Assembly (NCBI GenBank): GCA_009904015.1
Contig: WYEQ01000012.1
Coordinates: 62,001 to 126,000 of the forward strand
DNA length: 64,000 nt
Origin: Desulfurococcales archaeon
GTDB lineage: Archaea; Thermoproteota; Thermoprotei_A; Sulfolobales; Fervidicoccaceae
Direction of reading: 5' to 3'
Below are positions 9,423 through 17,460 of this stretch, in pieces. The stretch's first letter is position 1; every line of letters starts with the position of its first letter. The notes beneath the pieces were generated by a model. It was not told where the DNA came from and did no database searches. It saw only the letters and a program-made list of their open reading frames with translations. The translations under genes were made by a program, and so were the position numbers.

Positions 9423-9499
9423 TGGCGGGCCCGCCGGGATTTGAACCCGGGGCCAACGGGTTAAAAGCCCGCTGCTCTACCTGGCTGAGCTACGGGCCC
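9423..9499 (-). tRNA. tRNA-Lys (anticodon TTT)
   Basis: The minus strand folds into a full cloverleaf: acceptor GGGCCCG/CGGGCCC, D-arm GTAGCTCAGCC, anticodon loop CTTTTAA (anticodon TTT), T-loop GGTTCAAATCC, discriminator G and an encoded CCA. No intron is visible. An AT-rich TTTTTAACG box lies about 30 bases upstream on the same strand (near 9530) as a possible promoter. Confidence 0.97.
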
Positions 9500-9750
9500 A
9501 TTTGTTCGTAGTGAATAAGTATTGCTGGGCGTTAAAAAGATTTTCTCGCAGTAAATTAGGCCCCAGACAACCAGTTTTCCTACTATTTAAAGTAAATGCT
9601 TCACCGCATCTACTAATATTCATACATTGATTAAGGAGTATTCGGGGATATCAGGGGGATCCATTGCATGGTTTTTATCTGGGCGAGGCAAGCGAGCTTC
9701 TCTCTTTTTTATGTTTAGAGGCAGAAAAGGTGAGGTGCAAAGTAGTATCT
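9500..9750. other. Intergenic region without recognised gene
   Basis: Between tRNA-Lys and the cyclase-family gene there are about 320 bases without a credible reading frame. The part next to the tRNA holds its promoter (minus strand) and the far end holds the cyclase promoter. The middle (9600-9740) contains a purine-rich stretch but no hairpin or box motif that I can support. Confidence 0.4.
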
Positions 9751-9757
9751 ATCCAAA

Positions 9758-9772
9758 GGATTTATAATCTTT
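9758..9772 (+). promoter_or_regulatory. Probable TATA box for cyclase-family gene
   Basis: GATTTATAATCTTTT lies about 50 bases before ATG 9819 and would give a transcript start near 9790. GAGGT at 9807-9811 is the ribosome-binding site. Confidence 0.5.
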
Positions 9773-9818
9773 TTATTTTAATAATATTTATTGTAAACAA
9801 ATTTTTGAGGTAAAAAGC

Positions 9819-10691
9819 ATGTCTTCATACCTGGAAGAAAGAGACTTGTCATACATGACGAAATACATACCTAAACCACTGTACAAGTGGGGCAACCTGA
9901 TAAAGTGGGATGAGGCAAGGCTATATGACTTGTCCCAGCCACTAGGAGTATTGACGCCGCCTTTCCCAACCTATCCGCCATTCAAGATGTACTGGATAAA
10001 GGTTTTGCCGGAGCACAGGGTGCAAGCCCAGGCAATAGAGACTCCATGGCATATTGGTACCCACATGGATGGACCACTGCACTTCGTGCCTGGGTCCCCA
10101 GGCATAGGCGAAATTCCGCTTGACCACTGGGTGGGGGAAGGAGTAATCATTGATATAAGCGATGAGGTCGAGGACCTAAGCATATATACAAGTGAGATGA
10201 TTGAGAAGAAGGCGAAGGAGCACAACCTCGAGATAAAGAATGGTGATATACTCATAATTCACACAGGGTACTACAAGTACCAGTGGGACCAGCCAACAGC
10301 CGATACAGTTAGGTACCAGCTAAAGCATCCTGGACCAACAAAGGAGTTCGCCAAGTGGTGTGTCCAGAAGAAGCTGAAGTGGACAGGAGTTGACGCGGTG
10401 AGCCAGGACCACCCACTGAACACCGTTATCAGGAGGGTTAGGCCCGACATCGCTGAGGAGTTCAAAGAGAAGTTTGGGAAGCCAGTGGATGAGGCTATGC
10501 CATGGCCCGAGAACTACCAGGTGCTACACACATATACGTTCCCGAGAGGAGTCTTCCACGCTGAGAACCTGGGCGGCGAGATAGGAAAGGTGCTAAACAA
10601 GAGATGCTTGATAGTAGGTGCTCCAATCAAGGTTGTAGGGGCGGAATCAGCCTTCGCAAGGATATTCGCTATATGCAACGGCCCTGAGTAA
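9819..10691 (+). CDS. Cyclase-family metal-dependent hydrolase
   Basis: Member of the cyclase/kynurenine-formamidase-like family (PF04199 type), 290 residues. The metal-binding signature HxGTHxDxPxH is present as HIGTHMDGPLHF, followed by NGDILIIHTGYY and AVSQDHPLN; these enzymes open cyclic amides or cleave formamides using Mn or Zn. It has its own promoter and terminator and lies directly upstream of fdrA. In that context a ring-opening step on a cyclic amide such as a hydantoin or related purine/pyrimidine breakdown product is plausible, but the substrate is inference. ATG 9819 follows GAGGT. Confidence 0.85.
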   Translation: MSSYLEERDLSYMTKYIPKPLYKWGNLIKWDEARLYDLSQPLGVLTPPFPTYPPFKMYWIKVLPEHRVQAQAIETPWHIGTHMDGPLHFVPGSPGIGEIPLDHWVGEGVIIDISDEVEDLSIYTSEMIEKKAKEHNLEIKNGDILIIHTGYYKYQWDQPTADTVRYQLKHPGPTKEFAKWCVQKKLKWTGVDAVSQDHPLNTVIRRVRPDIAEEFKEKFGKPVDEAMPWPENYQVLHTYTFPRGVFHAENLGGEIGKVLNKRCLIVGAPIKVVGAESAFARIFAICNGPE

Positions 10692-10696
10692 AACAT

Positions 10697-10719
10697 TTAA
10701 TTAATTCTTTTTTAATTAA
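10697..10719 (+). terminator. Probable terminator after cyclase gene
   Basis: TTAATTAA, a six-T run and a second TTAATTAA follow the stop by a few bases: an AT-rich palindrome plus T tract, the usual archaeal termination context. Confidence 0.45.
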
Positions 10720-10753
10720 AACCGGTTTTCTTTATTATCCTACATGCACCTAC

Positions 10754-10763
10754 ATTATAAATA
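10754..10763 (+). promoter_or_regulatory. Probable TATA box for fdrA
   Basis: ATTATAAATA lies about 30 bases before ATG 10790, predicting a very short leader or leaderless transcript. Confidence 0.5.
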
Positions 10764-10789
10764 ACTCTTAATGAGAGGTACTCTGAGAA

Positions 10790-12421
10790 ATGGGATACGT
10801 TAAAACAGTTGTGGAGAAAAACCTTGTTAGAGACAGCCTAGTTCTCATGAAGATAAGCGAGGACCTGAAGAAGATACCTGGAGTAGAGGAAGCTCTTGTT
10901 GCCATGGGGACCGAGACTAACAAGAAGCTAGCCATGGACCTCGGCGTGTTTACGCCAGATGTGGAGAAAGCCTCTGAGGGGGACCTGTTCATAGCTATCA
11001 GGGCATCAAGCCAGGAAGCGTTGGAGAAAGCCATAGCAGCGGCAAGAGAGATGTTGTCTAAACCAGCTGGTGCAGGTGAGGCGGAGTTCTACGATGTCGA
11101 TATGGCCTTGGCCGCCTTGCCGGACGCTAACTTGGCTTTGATATCCGTTCCAGGCGAGTACGCAAAGGAAGTAGCAATGAAGTTCCTTGAGAGGGGCATT
11201 CACGTCCACGTTTTCAGCGACCACGTGCCCAAGGAAGACGAAGTTGAAATGAAGAAATACGCGTTTGAGAGAGGCCTGCTGGTTCTCGGGCCGGGGGCAG
11301 GGACAAGCATTATAAATGGTGTCGCCATAGCTTTCGCTAATGCCGTTAGGAGAGGGCCTATAGGCATAGTTGCGTCAGCTGGCACTGGTTTGCAGGAGGT
11401 AAGCAGCCTAATACACAACCTGGGGAGCGGCGTCTCGCAGGGATTAGGTGTGGGAGGCGGTGATGTTAAGAACTATGTTGGCGGCTTAATGATGAAGCTT
11501 GGGCTAAAGCTCCTTGACCGGGACGAGGAAACAAAGGTTCTAACCATTGTTGCTAAGCCACCCGAGAAGGAGACGCTTGAATCAATACTACAGTACGTCG
11601 AGAAGGAGACAAGAAAGCCCATAGTGTTTGGGTTTATGGGCAAGTTCACGCTGAGCTTGCCCAAAGGCCTTGTGGGAAGAGCCAGTGCTGCTAGGTCTCT
11701 GCATGCCACAGCTCTCGAGGCGGTGAGGCTTGTTGATGAGGAACTATACGAAAGAGGCAAAGAGAAGCTAACGATCCAATACGAGAAGCTACTGAGCATG
11801 CTTCAGCCATACTGGGAGGAGTTGAGCCCCAAGCAGAAGTACATTAGAGGGCTGTTCACCGGTGGAACACTGACGAGCGAAGCGTTAACACTGCTGGACG
11901 AGCTGAAAATAGAGCTCTACAGCAACGCCCCCTTGCCAGGGCAGAAGCAGTTGCCAGACCCATTCAGAAGCGTTGGAAACACCATAGTGGACCTAGGAGA
12001 AGAGGAGTTCACAGCTGGAAGAGCACACCCGATGATCGACCCAACAATCAGGAGGCTAAGGCTAATCGAGGAAGCCAAAGACCCAGAGGTAGCGGTGGTG
12101 CTCATGGACTTCGTCCTGGGATACGGCTCACACGTAGACCCTGTCGGAGCTCATCTACCAGCCATAAAGGAGGCACAAAAAATAGCTGAGGCAGACGGCA
12201 GAAAGCTCGTTATCATAGGTTACGTCCTGGGAGTAAGCGGTGATCCACAAGGATACGAATCACAAATCGAGAAGCTAAGAAGCGTTGGGGCTATTGTCCC
12301 GCCAACGAACGCTGTCGGCGTCCTAAGCGCGGCTGTGGTAGCATCAAGAGGACAAATAAGCCGTGACATAGTAGATAAGTTCTACAAGGAGTACTTTGAA
12401 GCCTATATTAAAGCGAGGTGA
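10790..12421 (+). CDS. fdrA: FdrA family protein (predicted oxamic transcarbamylase subunit, AllF-like)
   Basis: A 543-residue homologue of E. coli FdrA (AllF), which shares folds with succinyl-CoA synthetase but, with AllG and AllH, forms oxamic transcarbamylase (established for E. coli). Visible: an N-terminal domain (1-100), a Rossmann-like nucleotide/CoA-binding part (VLGPGAGTSIINGV; GIVASAGTGLQEVSSLIHNLG; GLGVGGGDVK, about 165-230) and a C-terminal ligase-like part (GLFTGGTLTSEAL; LPDPFRSVGNTIVDLGEEEFTAGRAHPMIDP). I see no GHAGA-type phosphohistidine motif, in line with a non-ligase role. The C-terminus appears to lack a short NVGLxxFxxxLxxQGVxVVHV segment that is encoded separately just downstream. 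Spacing to that gene is 7 bases. Confidence 0.88.
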   Translation: MGYVKTVVEKNLVRDSLVLMKISEDLKKIPGVEEALVAMGTETNKKLAMDLGVFTPDVEKASEGDLFIAIRASSQEALEKAIAAAREMLSKPAGAGEAEFYDVDMALAALPDANLALISVPGEYAKEVAMKFLERGIHVHVFSDHVPKEDEVEMKKYAFERGLLVLGPGAGTSIINGVAIAFANAVRRGPIGIVASAGTGLQEVSSLIHNLGSGVSQGLGVGGGDVKNYVGGLMMKLGLKLLDRDEETKVLTIVAKPPEKETLESILQYVEKETRKPIVFGFMGKFTLSLPKGLVGRASAARSLHATALEAVRLVDEELYERGKEKLTIQYEKLLSMLQPYWEELSPKQKYIRGLFTGGTLTSEALTLLDELKIELYSNAPLPGQKQLPDPFRSVGNTIVDLGEEEFTAGRAHPMIDPTIRRLRLIEEAKDPEVAVVLMDFVLGYGSHVDPVGAHLPAIKEAQKIAEADGRKLVIIGYVLGVSGDPQGYESQIEKLRSVGAIVPPTNAVGVLSAAVVASRGQISRDIVDKFYKEYFEAYIKAR

Positions 12422-12428
12422 ATGAGAA

Positions 12429-12599
12429 ATGGTCGAGCCAAGAAAACTATTCAACACAGAAGTAAAGGTCGTTAACGTTGGTCTAAGAATATTCTACGAG
12501 GACCTTAAGAAACAAGGAGTAAAGGTCGTTCACGTCAACTATCAGCCTAGGCCGAAGCTTGAGAAGGAGCTGGAAAGCAAGCTATCAGAGCTTCTGTGA
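12429..12599 (+). CDS. 56-residue stand-alone NVGL-domain protein
   Basis: A short gene with start ATG 12429 preceded by GTGAATGAGAA, and stop TGA. The peptide contains VKVVNVGLRIFYEDLKK and QGVKVVHVNYQPRP. In bacterial FdrA/DUF1116 systems a very similar NVGLxxFAxxLxxQGVxVVHVxWxPP segment is, from memory, fused to the end of FdrA or the start of the DUF1116 protein; here it is free-standing between the two. It lies 7 bases after fdrA and 94 bases before the DUF1116 gene. It is probably a real small subunit, since it keeps an open frame, conserved pattern and operon spacing. Confidence 0.8.
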   Translation: MVEPRKLFNTEVKVVNVGLRIFYEDLKKQGVKVVHVNYQPRPKLEKELESKLSELL

Positions 12600-12610
12600 A
12601 TTTAAAATTA

Positions 12611-12618
12611 TCTTTTTT
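12611..12618 (+). terminator. T-tract after fdrA unit
   Basis: TCTTTTTT follows the small gene by about a dozen bases in an AT-rich gap; likely a partial or full archaeal terminator before the DUF1116 promoter region. Confidence 0.35.
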
Positions 12619-12693
12619 AATCAAATAATCAAATAAATTAACCGTCCCATACATAATCTATAATCTGTCAAAATACCTTGGAGTTGAAAGAAC

Positions 12694-13959
12694 ATGTCCC
12701 TTAAAGAACTGATTGAGGAAGCTAACAAAAAAGCAGTAGAAAACATGATGGAGGCAGAGCCGGTTCTCGTAGATGTGAAGCTTGCTAAGGACTTCATCCC
12801 TGGATTCAAGAGCGATATGATTCTTCACGCCGGTCCACCGATAACCTGGGAGAGAATGAGTGGCCCACTAAAAGGAGCTGTTATAGGGGCCTTGATGTAC
12901 GAGGGCCTAGCTGATACGCCGGAGCAAGCTGAGAAAATAGCCTCTAGAGGAGACATAGTGTTCAAGCCTAACCACGAGTTCGGCGGCGCGTGCCCAATGG
13001 CCGGCGTGGTAACACCAAATATGCCTATATACATAATTCACGACAAGAAGTTCGGGAACTACGCGTACAGCAACTTCAATGAGGGTATAGGAAAGGTTCT
13101 TAGATACGGAGCGTACGATAAGGAGGTAATGGATAGGCTAAAGTGGATGCACGATGAGCTGTTTCCAGCTCTGAAGGCAGCATTACACGAAGCGGTGAAG
13201 GACAAGGGAGGAATAGCAATCAAACCACTAATAGCGCAGGGCTTGCACATGGGCGATGAGGGTCACAATAGATACATAGCTATCACTAGGTTATTCTTAA
13301 TCGAATTAATCCCATACCTAATACAAGCTGACTTACCCAAAGACGTCTTCATGAGGGTCTACACGTTCGCTAAGAATAACAACTTCTTCACCCTGAACAT
13401 AGGTATGGCGGCAGCAAAGGCAATGACCATGGCTGCTCACAACATTAAATACAGCACAATAGTCTCTGTGCTAACCAGAAACGGAACCGATGCTGGAATA
13501 TGGGTAAGTGGCCTAGGTAACAGATGGTTCACGGCCCCCGCGCCTGTTCCGAAAGGAGTGTTCTTCCCAGGCTTCACGCAGGATGACGCTAACCCCGATA
13601 TTGGGGACAGTAGCATAACAGAGACTGCAGGATTCGGAGGATTCGCGATGGCGGCGGCCCCCGCTATAGTTAGCTGGGTTGGAGGTTCGGTGCAGTTCGC
13701 TGTGGAGAACACGAAGAAGATGTATCAAATAACCTACACGAAGCACAAGTACTTCACGATTCCGTACCTTGAGTTCCAGGGAACCCCAACAGGCATAGAC
13801 ATAAGATACGTGCTGAAGACAGGCATAACACCAACAATAAACACAGGCATAGCTCACAAGAAACCAGGAGTAGGCCAGGTTGGAGCGGGCATAGTCAGCT
13901 TCCCATTCGAGCTATTCAAAGACGCCTTCAAGGCCTTCGTAGAAACGTACGGGGCTTAA
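12694..13959 (+). CDS. DUF1116 protein (predicted oxamic transcarbamylase subunit, AllG/YlbE-like)
   Basis: 421 residues, the same length class as E. coli YlbE (AllG). Conserved-looking glycine-rich blocks are HAGPPITWERMSGPLKGAVIGAL, KPNHEFGGACPMAGVV, AQGLHMGDEGHNR, TRNGTDAGIWVSGLGNRWFTAPA, GDSSITETAGFGGFAMAAAPA and GVGQVGAGIVS. Function in E. coli: one of three subunits required for conversion of oxalurate to oxamate and carbamoyl phosphate. ATG 12694 has TTGGAG about 10 bases upstream. The N-terminus starts at a helical segment rather than the NVGL module, which is encoded by the preceding small gene. A T-tract (13966-13973) ends the unit. Confidence 0.88.
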   Translation: MSLKELIEEANKKAVENMMEAEPVLVDVKLAKDFIPGFKSDMILHAGPPITWERMSGPLKGAVIGALMYEGLADTPEQAEKIASRGDIVFKPNHEFGGACPMAGVVTPNMPIYIIHDKKFGNYAYSNFNEGIGKVLRYGAYDKEVMDRLKWMHDELFPALKAALHEAVKDKGGIAIKPLIAQGLHMGDEGHNRYIAITRLFLIELIPYLIQADLPKDVFMRVYTFAKNNNFFTLNIGMAAAKAMTMAAHNIKYSTIVSVLTRNGTDAGIWVSGLGNRWFTAPAPVPKGVFFPGFTQDDANPDIGDSSITETAGFGGFAMAAAPAIVSWVGGSVQFAVENTKKMYQITYTKHKYFTIPYLEFQGTPTGIDIRYVLKTGITPTINTGIAHKKPGVGQVGAGIVSFPFELFKDAFKAFVETYGA

Positions 13960-13965
13960 CACAAA

Positions 13966-13973
13966 TCTTTTTT
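13966..13973 (+). terminator. T-tract after DUF1116 gene
   Basis: TCTTTTTT a few bases after the stop codon. Read-through to the next gene remains possible. Confidence 0.35.
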
Positions 13974-14061
13974 ATTAAACCGGAAGTCTTGACTTTTTAT
14001 CTATAATTTTATCAAAGAGTACTATGTATGTTTTCAAGAAATACTTGATTTTGGAGGATAA

Positions 14062-14982
14062 GTGGTCTTGGGAAAGAAATGCCTGTATGCCTGGAGCCTG
14101 GGGAGCTATGCGAAGAAGATAATTAATGACAAGGGAGGCCAGAAAGCTCTTGTAGCCCATGTTTTTGACAACACGATTTATTTAAGGATGAACGACGATG
14201 AGTTAATCCTTATCTCGACTTATCCCTGGAGGTCTCCCTTTACCATAAACCTAGCTGGTATAGATTATGATGGTTTCTCCTTTAAGAGCATTGTTTCTCC
14301 CCTCCAAAAAGCAGTCTTGCTTACCGACAAAATCATGATGGGCGAGCTATCCATTGATATAGGGGAAGCGAGGGTTTACAGCGGGCTGGGCAAGCCAGCT
14401 AGCAGTCATGTTGATAACAATTATCTTGGCCACAAGCTGCGTTTATTACTGTATACTGCCGGGATTATCGCTGGTGGACTAAGAAATACCAGCACGCCTT
14501 ATCTGCACTCCAGAGTCTGTGAGTATCTAAATAGTGATGGGTTACTCAGCGATAATGCCATGGACTCGCTTATTGGGCTTGGCGAGGGCTTCACTCCCTC
14601 CGGTGATGACATCTATGTCGGTTTATCCTCAGCCATTACTTACACATACAGCTATGTCGATGAGAAAAGAGATGTCGCGTCGTCGTATCTATCGAGAATC
14701 AAGGAGGGAATCAGCGCTAGATTAAATCAAACGACGTGGGCTAGCGGCATGTATTTAAGGTACGCTCTGAGCGGTCTCTACGACGAGACAATAGAGAAAA
14801 TCCTGTATGACTTCTACTATGGGGATATACAAGACTTTTATTCGAGCGTTGTTCATTTGCTCAGAAGAGGTCATGAAAGCGGGGTTTATCTTGCCTTGGG
14901 GGTTTTGCTTGGGTTACTATCGATATATAATTCTTTTAAGCTCAACTGGACAAATAAGTTGTGTTCACTGCTGATAGGATAG
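14062..14982 (+). CDS. DUF2877 protein (predicted oxamic transcarbamylase subunit, AllH/YlbF-like)
   Basis: 306 residues with the DUF2877 hallmark GLGEGFTPSGDDIYVGLSSA (about 174-193), the motif shared by YlbF/AllH proteins. The second half contains TWASGMYLRYALSG. Third component of the FdrA-DUF1116-DUF2877 set, so the gene complement matches that of E. coli allFGH. GTG 14062 is chosen because GGAGGA (14053-14058) lies just before it. It is followed 26 bases later by xdhC. Confidence 0.87.
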   Translation: MVLGKKCLYAWSLGSYAKKIINDKGGQKALVAHVFDNTIYLRMNDDELILISTYPWRSPFTINLAGIDYDGFSFKSIVSPLQKAVLLTDKIMMGELSIDIGEARVYSGLGKPASSHVDNNYLGHKLRLLLYTAGIIAGGLRNTSTPYLHSRVCEYLNSDGLLSDNAMDSLIGLGEGFTPSGDDIYVGLSSAITYTYSYVDEKRDVASSYLSRIKEGISARLNQTTWASGMYLRYALSGLYDETIEKILYDFYYGDIQDFYSSVVHLLRRGHESGVYLALGVLLGLLSIYNSFKLNWTNKLCSLLIG

Positions 14983-15008
14983 CTGCTTCAAAAAGTTATC
15001 GGTGAGAA

Positions 15009-15878
15009 TTGTTGAGGAGGGAGAGCATATCTAACGAGGAGCTTTTAACGTGGATGTTAAGTAAGCTTAGCTCAAGGAAAAGAGTGGCCTTGATAACGAT
15101 TATCGAGAAGAAAGGCTCTGCTCCAAGAGGTGTTAGCGCAAAGATGGCTGTATCTGAGGATGGAGAGGTTATTGGAACCATCGGTGGCGGCGAGCAGGAG
15201 AGAATAGCTATCCAGAAAGCGCTTGAGGCAATAAGAGAGGGAGCGTCACGCACAATAAAGATTAATCTCTTCAGAACAGACCTCCTTACAGATGAGTTAA
15301 AAACAAAATCACAGATATGCGGAGGCTCGGTTGCATTGTTCATAGATGTCTTGACTCCAGCAAAAAGAGCCTTCATAGTAGGAGCGGGCCACGTGGCCAA
15401 GAGTCTGGCGGCCTTGCTATCAATGCTTGGCTTCAGGATAACGGTGATTGACAACATGCCTCAGTACGCCAATAAGGATGCGATCCCCATGGCGGATGAG
15501 ATTATAACACGCGAGGATCCCTCCGAGGTAATAAACAACCTCTCATTCAGCAAGGATGACTTGGTAATCATTGTTCACGGGGACGCTGATGTGGAGTACA
15601 AGGTGCTGCTAGCCCTCTACGGAAAGAAGGAGCTCCCAGGCTATGTCGGTCTCCTGGCAGGAAAGGGCAAGCTGCAATACATTCTCAAGAAGCTAGTTGA
15701 GCAGGGCGTAAGCAAAGAGTTGTTGATTGAGACGCTTTACTCCCCGGCAGGACTTGCTATTGGAAGCGAGTCTCCAGAGGAAATAGCCGTAGCAATAGTG
15801 GCAGAAGTGCTCAAGACACAGAGAAGAGCTGGGGGGGTTCACGAGAGCTTGGTTAAGGAGATATTGAGCTCCATGTAG
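15009..15878 (+). CDS. xdhC: XdhC/CoxF-family molybdoenzyme maturation factor
   Basis: 289 residues in two parts: the XdhC N-terminal domain (VALITIIEKKGSAPRGVSAKMAV, GTIGGGEQE) and a Rossmann C-terminal domain (AFIVGAGHVAKSLAALL, GYVGLLAGKGK, YSPAGLAIGSESPEEIAVAI). XdhC binds the molybdenum cofactor and mediates its sulfuration and insertion into xanthine dehydrogenase-type hydroxylases. The hydroxylase itself is not in the window, so it must be encoded elsewhere if the protein is active. TTG 15009 follows GGTGA (15001-15005). Spacing to the next gene is 12 bases. Confidence 0.9.
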   Translation: MLRRESISNEELLTWMLSKLSSRKRVALITIIEKKGSAPRGVSAKMAVSEDGEVIGTIGGGEQERIAIQKALEAIREGASRTIKINLFRTDLLTDELKTKSQICGGSVALFIDVLTPAKRAFIVGAGHVAKSLAALLSMLGFRITVIDNMPQYANKDAIPMADEIITREDPSEVINNLSFSKDDLVIIVHGDADVEYKVLLALYGKKELPGYVGLLAGKGKLQYILKKLVEQGVSKELLIETLYSPAGLAIGSESPEEIAVAIVAEVLKTQRRAGGVHESLVKEILSSM

Positions 15879-15890
15879 AGTGAGCAGGCT

Positions 15891-16526
15891 TTGAGGGGTA
15901 TTCAAGCAATAGTTCTATCCGCGGGCTTATCAACGCGCTTCCCGGGCAACAAGCTGTTGTTCCCCCTTGGCGGGATCCCCATTGTTGCCAGGACTATTAG
16001 AAGCCTAGTTGTGCAGGAGAAGATAGAAAAGGTAATTGTCGTTACGGGTTTCATGAGGGAGGATGTGGAGGCAGCAATAAAAAGACACACCGAGCCATCA
16101 CTCCTTGATAGCAAGGTGATTTTTGTCTACAACCCCATGTACAGGGAGGGGGGAATGAGCAGCAGCATCAAGAAGGGATTAGAGATGGTACCTAGGGATT
16201 CAGACATACTGGTTATGCCGGGAGACGTCGGTTGTATCTCAGCTGAAACCATAAAGGCCGTGCTTGACTATCATGTTTCCTCCACATCTCAGATAACAGT
16301 TGCATGTTATAAGGGCAGGCACGGCCACCCGATAATCTTTAAATCAACACTCAGAAACGAGCTCGAAGCAATCAATGAAACAACATATGGTTTGAAAAAA
16401 GTCGTTAAAAACCACATAAATGAGGTAAACTGCGTGGAGACAAGCGATCCAGGAGTCGTTCTTGATATCGATACAACCAGTGATATAGAAATATGTGAAG
16501 ATTTACTGATGAAAAAAGGTATATAA
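15891..16526 (+). CDS. mocA: MobA/MocA-like molybdenum cofactor nucleotidyltransferase
   Basis: 211-residue nucleotidyltransferase of the MobA/MocA/GlmU superfamily: LSAGLSTRFPGNKLLFPLGG is the NTP-binding signature, with VMPGDVGCISAETI (metal-binding Asp) and GRHGHPIIFKSTLRNELEAI. Pairing with XdhC points to the MocA role, adding CMP to the cofactor used by xanthine dehydrogenase-type enzymes (inference from context and family). TTG 15891 is the start. The gene is convergent with the next one, leaving only 9 bases between stops. Confidence 0.85.
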   Translation: MRGIQAIVLSAGLSTRFPGNKLLFPLGGIPIVARTIRSLVVQEKIEKVIVVTGFMREDVEAAIKRHTEPSLLDSKVIFVYNPMYREGGMSSSIKKGLEMVPRDSDILVMPGDVGCISAETIKAVLDYHVSSTSQITVACYKGRHGHPIIFKSTLRNELEAINETTYGLKKVVKNHINEVNCVETSDPGVVLDIDTTSDIEICEDLLMKKGI

Positions 16527-16535
16527 AGTAAGGAC

Positions 16536-17267
16536 TTACATCTCGATTTCATACTTGCTTGGTGGCTGTAGCTTATAGCTCTCCTTTAACAAGTCCTCGG
16601 GAGCCGGCCTCTCACCGAAGAATGGCTTAAGCTCCTCCCTCTTCTTCTGCTCCTCCCACATATCCTTTGTTATGTACCAGACGGCGGATCCTCCGAGCTC
16701 ATGTTGGTACTCCGGGTAGGCTTTTCCTCTGTGGGCAAAGTACATTCCTAGCCTGAAGCCGAATGGGCTCTCGAATGTGGCCCACCACTCCTTGGCGCCT
16801 AGGATGTCGAAGGCGTGTTCCAGCTTGGCAACATAGCCAGCAACGCCTATTCCTCCAAGCCTCTTGAAGGTTATGCTGTGGAGGCTTATTACTAGGTTCT
16901 CATCCCAGAACCTAGCGTTCCATACACCTATCAGCTCGTTTCCTTGTGTACCGATTATCACATATTCATCCTTGTATCTTCCCTGAGCCCATGCTAGAAC
17001 CTCAGCGTAAGTTCTAGTGGCTACCAGGTGGTAAAAGTCCCTATCATACTGAGGATCGATCAGTGGCTTTAGGGCCTTCAGGATTATTGGCGCTTCTTCT
17101 TTCTTGGCTTGCCTGAAGAGTACGACTTCGCCTTTCTTGGTTTTATAGATTTTCGGTGGGAACTCCGCCCTTGATACAATATTTTCTGAAGACCTCAGTA
17201 GACCTTCAATTATTTCTATTTTAAAGGGTATTTCCTCGACTGATATGGGAACTAGTGGTTTAGGCAT
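16536..17267 (-). CDS. Predicted GNAT-like protein, function unknown
   Basis: 243 residues. The middle part (about 45-195) resembles a GNAT acetyltransferase fold: a first strand with VVLFRQAKKEEAPIILKAL, a second half LIGVWNARFWDENLVISLHSITF, a GIGVAGYVAKLEHAFDILGAKEWWATFESPFGFRLGMYFAHRGK helix-strand pair and a late aromatic strand. The canonical QxxGxG/A pyrophosphate loop is only weakly matched (RLGGIGVAG), so acetyl-CoA binding is uncertain. The start is well placed: GGTGA lies 6 bases before ATG on this strand. It is convergent with the Mo-cofactor gene, so co-regulation with the ureide island is unproven. Confidence 0.55.
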   Translation of the reverse strand: MPKPLVPISVEEIPFKIEIIEGLLRSSENIVSRAEFPPKIYKTKKGEVVLFRQAKKEEAPIILKALKPLIDPQYDRDFYHLVATRTYAEVLAWAQGRYKDEYVIIGTQGNELIGVWNARFWDENLVISLHSITFKRLGGIGVAGYVAKLEHAFDILGAKEWWATFESPFGFRLGMYFAHRGKAYPEYQHELGGSAVWYITKDMWEEQKKREELKPFFGERPAPEDLLKESYKLQPPSKYEIEM

Positions 17268-17371
17268 TCTTTTTCACCAGTATTGACGGTTATAATAATT
17301 GCTTAATCAAGGATAATTAAGTTTGATTAATAACACAGTTATACCCTTAAACCTCGCTCTTCGAAAGGAGT

Positions 17372-17409
17372 AGCACACAGCGTTAGCTCTAAAACACTAA
17401 CGCTATGCT
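17372..17409. repeat. Inverted repeat/hairpin upstream of the GNAT-like gene
   Basis: AGCGTTAG (17379-17386) pairs perfectly with CTAACGCT (17397-17404) around a 10-base loop, and the flanking AGCA (17372-17375) pairs with TGCT (17406-17409) across a small internal loop. It sits between the GNAT-like gene and a small minus-strand gene. It could be a terminator hairpin or a regulatory leader; there is no T tract directly beyond it. Confidence 0.5.
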
Positions 17410-17460
17410 GAGAAAAGCTTATTCACTTCCCAGCTCAACATTAAATACAGAACAGTAGTT

